DNA of 64,000 nucleotides from positions 7,889,501-7,953,500 of the forward strand of contig OY756969.1 in NCBI GenBank assembly GCA_963580455.1. Direction: 5' to 3'. Below the pieces are notes generated by a model, which made no database searches, was not told the DNA's origin, and was given only the letters and a program-made list of their open reading frames with translations. The DNA comes from Euonymus europaeus (Eukaryota > Streptophyta > Magnoliopsida > Celastrales > Celastraceae). Positions 62,330 to 64,000 of the stretch are shown in pieces (position 1 is the stretch's first letter; the number at the start of each line of letters is the position of its first letter). Made by a program: the position numbers and the translations under genes.

Positions 62330-63150
62330 CACTTACCTTATTACATTTTAAGCATCCATGTGTTTTGCCTTGAATCCTTAGGCCACCCACTAATGTCCCA
62401 CTTTAGGAACCTAGGAAACAACCCACCATGCAAGGGAGGAAACATTTTTTTTCCTCTCGCAGAACCAATACTGAGACAAATGAAAACATAATCAACTCAT
62501 ATGCTCAACAAAAAACACCATAGATATTTAATTAGACACTTACCGACAACGCTGTCACACATCCTATAACTTTTTGAGGCTCAATCTCATTTTTGTTTAT
62601 TGAATCCATTAGGTGGTCTGTTATTGCTTTCGACCAATTGTATCTTTTTGCAATATCTAAGTTGGTAACATAGTTCATGAAGCCCTATGTAATAATTGGG
62701 CCACGTCGGCAACATCGAAATCCTGATCACCTCGAACTGCTTCTTAAAGGACTGCCTTTATGTTAGTAGACTTCATGTTGTCCACATCTTTAAACCTTTT
62801 GTTGACAAATTCATTTGTACTCGACTTTTTCATCCTCCCAATCTTTATATTCCTAGCCCCATAAATCACTCCAAAAATTAGTGACATGTCACTATCATTG
62901 AACTACAATTTTTTGATCCAATTATGAAGCATCCATTTCTTGGATTGTAGGATGTGATGATATTGCAGATAACTCCCTCGTTCTTTTTTGTAAAGTGGTC
63001 CTCATGCAATAATTTCTTGAACATAAGCTAGAAAGGTGTTTTTTGGAGCATCTCCTTTTGCTTATGGTTCAACTTTAGGCTTCTAATAAGTGTTGTAAGT
63101 GTACCAAGGTTCGATTTGAACTACATCTCCTATGTACGTTTACGAGGCTT
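62330..63150 (-). pseudogene. N-terminal (DUF1985-like) region of the Ulp1-like ORF
   Basis: On the minus strand there are pieces NLGTLTTLIRSLKLNHKQKE and MLQKTPFxLMFKKLL (about 63110-63010), VTNLDIAKRYNWSKAITDHL (about 62670-62615) and VIGCVTALS ending at a GTAAGTGTC donor (about 62545). The next exon, near 62490-62345, has FPPLHGGLFPRFLKWDISGW and KDSRQNTWMLKM in a shifted frame. The layout parallels the plus-strand fragment at 31.4-31.9 kb. Many stops. Confidence 0.5.
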
Positions 63151-64000
63151 TGTAGATGATCAACCCATTACTTTTGGAGTTGCTTTTCCTTTATAATTCA
63201 ATTGTGGAGACTTAAGTTTTGTCATCTTGTGATAATGACTGTAATGAGAGATAAACATGGTTTATTACATTGAAGTGAATGTAATAACAATTATAAACAC
63301 TATTTTTAATCCCTGGACATGATATAGTGTTATAATAGTTAAGACACTGTACTTTCCAAATTAAACAATGCATTTAACCACTGTATGAACATGATGTAGT
63401 TATATAATAATAAAAATATTGTAATAATCGATTTCATTGAATTATCGGCCACCACAATATAACTAGCCCAGTGTATATAATATCCAATACAAGACGATTA
63501 ACAAAATCCCCAATAATGCAGTACTATATTACATTTATTTACCAACATCAACTCAGAAAAATCTTATCCGAATATCAAGAATGTGCAACACTGACGAGGA
63601 GCCATGAGACAATGTTTATAACACACCATCAACGACTATTTAGGGCATTGTATTTGAAAAGTTAAAAACCCATTTCATCAACTATTTCTCTCTATTATAG
63701 TGTTATTAAACAAATGTCAACCAAATCAATCATAAAATGATTTACACTCAGTCGATCACTACTCCATAGTGCGTTGTAAGGCTCTATGCAGTGTAATAAA
63801 GATAGCATGATGCCGAAAATCCAAAAAAAATCTTCTCAAAATGGCAAATGAAAAGAAAGTTGAAACCTTTTAACGAAAACTTACTCGGAGCTATATGTCG
63901 CACACAATGTTTTGACGATTTATGCTCGGAACAGTGGGCTTCGTAGAAACAGTCATTGGAGAAAGTGATGAAGATGAAGCTTTGGTATGAATGGGTTCTA
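63151..64000. other. End of window, no clear gene; more ACATTGTA-type motifs
   Basis: AT-rich sequence, probably the upstream part of the minus-strand Ulp1-like gene or an intron. TTACATTGAA, GAATGTAATAAC and related motifs occur near 63265-63290. The outer border of the MULE is not seen. Confidence 0.35.

Overview
This is a plant nuclear window, most likely from a eudicot. Two intron-rich host genes sit in a dense bed of nested, decayed transposable elements, and no intact autonomous element is visible. The species cannot be named from the sequence.

Layout. 1-5.9 kb (+): the last nine visible exons of phytoene desaturase (PDS), stop at 5767; the 5' part lies left of the window. 6.1-18 kb: a Ty3/gypsy element (+), cut in its RNase H region by a solo LTR (10270-12140, perfect 5-bp target duplication) and abutted by a nearly full-length but dead Ty1/copia element (12468-17524). 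18.09-18.43 kb (-): a broken non-specific lipid-transfer protein gene that still shows all eight cysteines. 18.8-21.6 kb (+): a second copia remnant, cut off by a second gypsy element (21.57-25.7 kb, +) whose polymerase and integrase catalytic residues are altered. 26.1-30.0 kb (-): remnant of a plant retrotransposon gag-like coiled-coil ORF, split by an LTR-like insertion. 30.5-31.2 kb: a possible MITE. 31.4-31.9 kb (+): a fragment of the Ulp1-type ORF carried by some Mutator-like elements. 33.1-40.06 kb (+): the 3' half of an Athila-like gypsy element, split by a solo LTR at 34483-36370. 40.06-42.1 kb (+): the 3' half of a third copia element. 42.7-44.2 kb: an inverted-repeat element with internal tandem repeats.

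44.7-49.56 kb (-): the second host gene, nine coding exons for a bromodomain protein of about 682 residues; 49.6-53.5 kb is probably its upstream region. 54.5-64 kb: a collapsed Mutator-like (MULE) locus. A FAR1/MULE-type transposase fragment (+, 55381-56463) faces a multi-exon Ulp1-like cysteine protease pseudogene (-, 57735 to about 63000). A LINE fragment lies between them and a 2.2-kb solo LTR interrupts the protease. Non-coding parts of this locus are rich in an ACATTGTA-type octamer.

How the genes work together: PDS acts in plastid carotenoid synthesis and the bromodomain protein in nuclear acetyl-histone reading; nothing suggests a functional link. Everything else is selfish DNA whose nesting gives a relative insertion order. 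The most unusual material is the MULE/Ulp1 locus and its second fragment at 31.4 kb, which keeps the same splice donor position.
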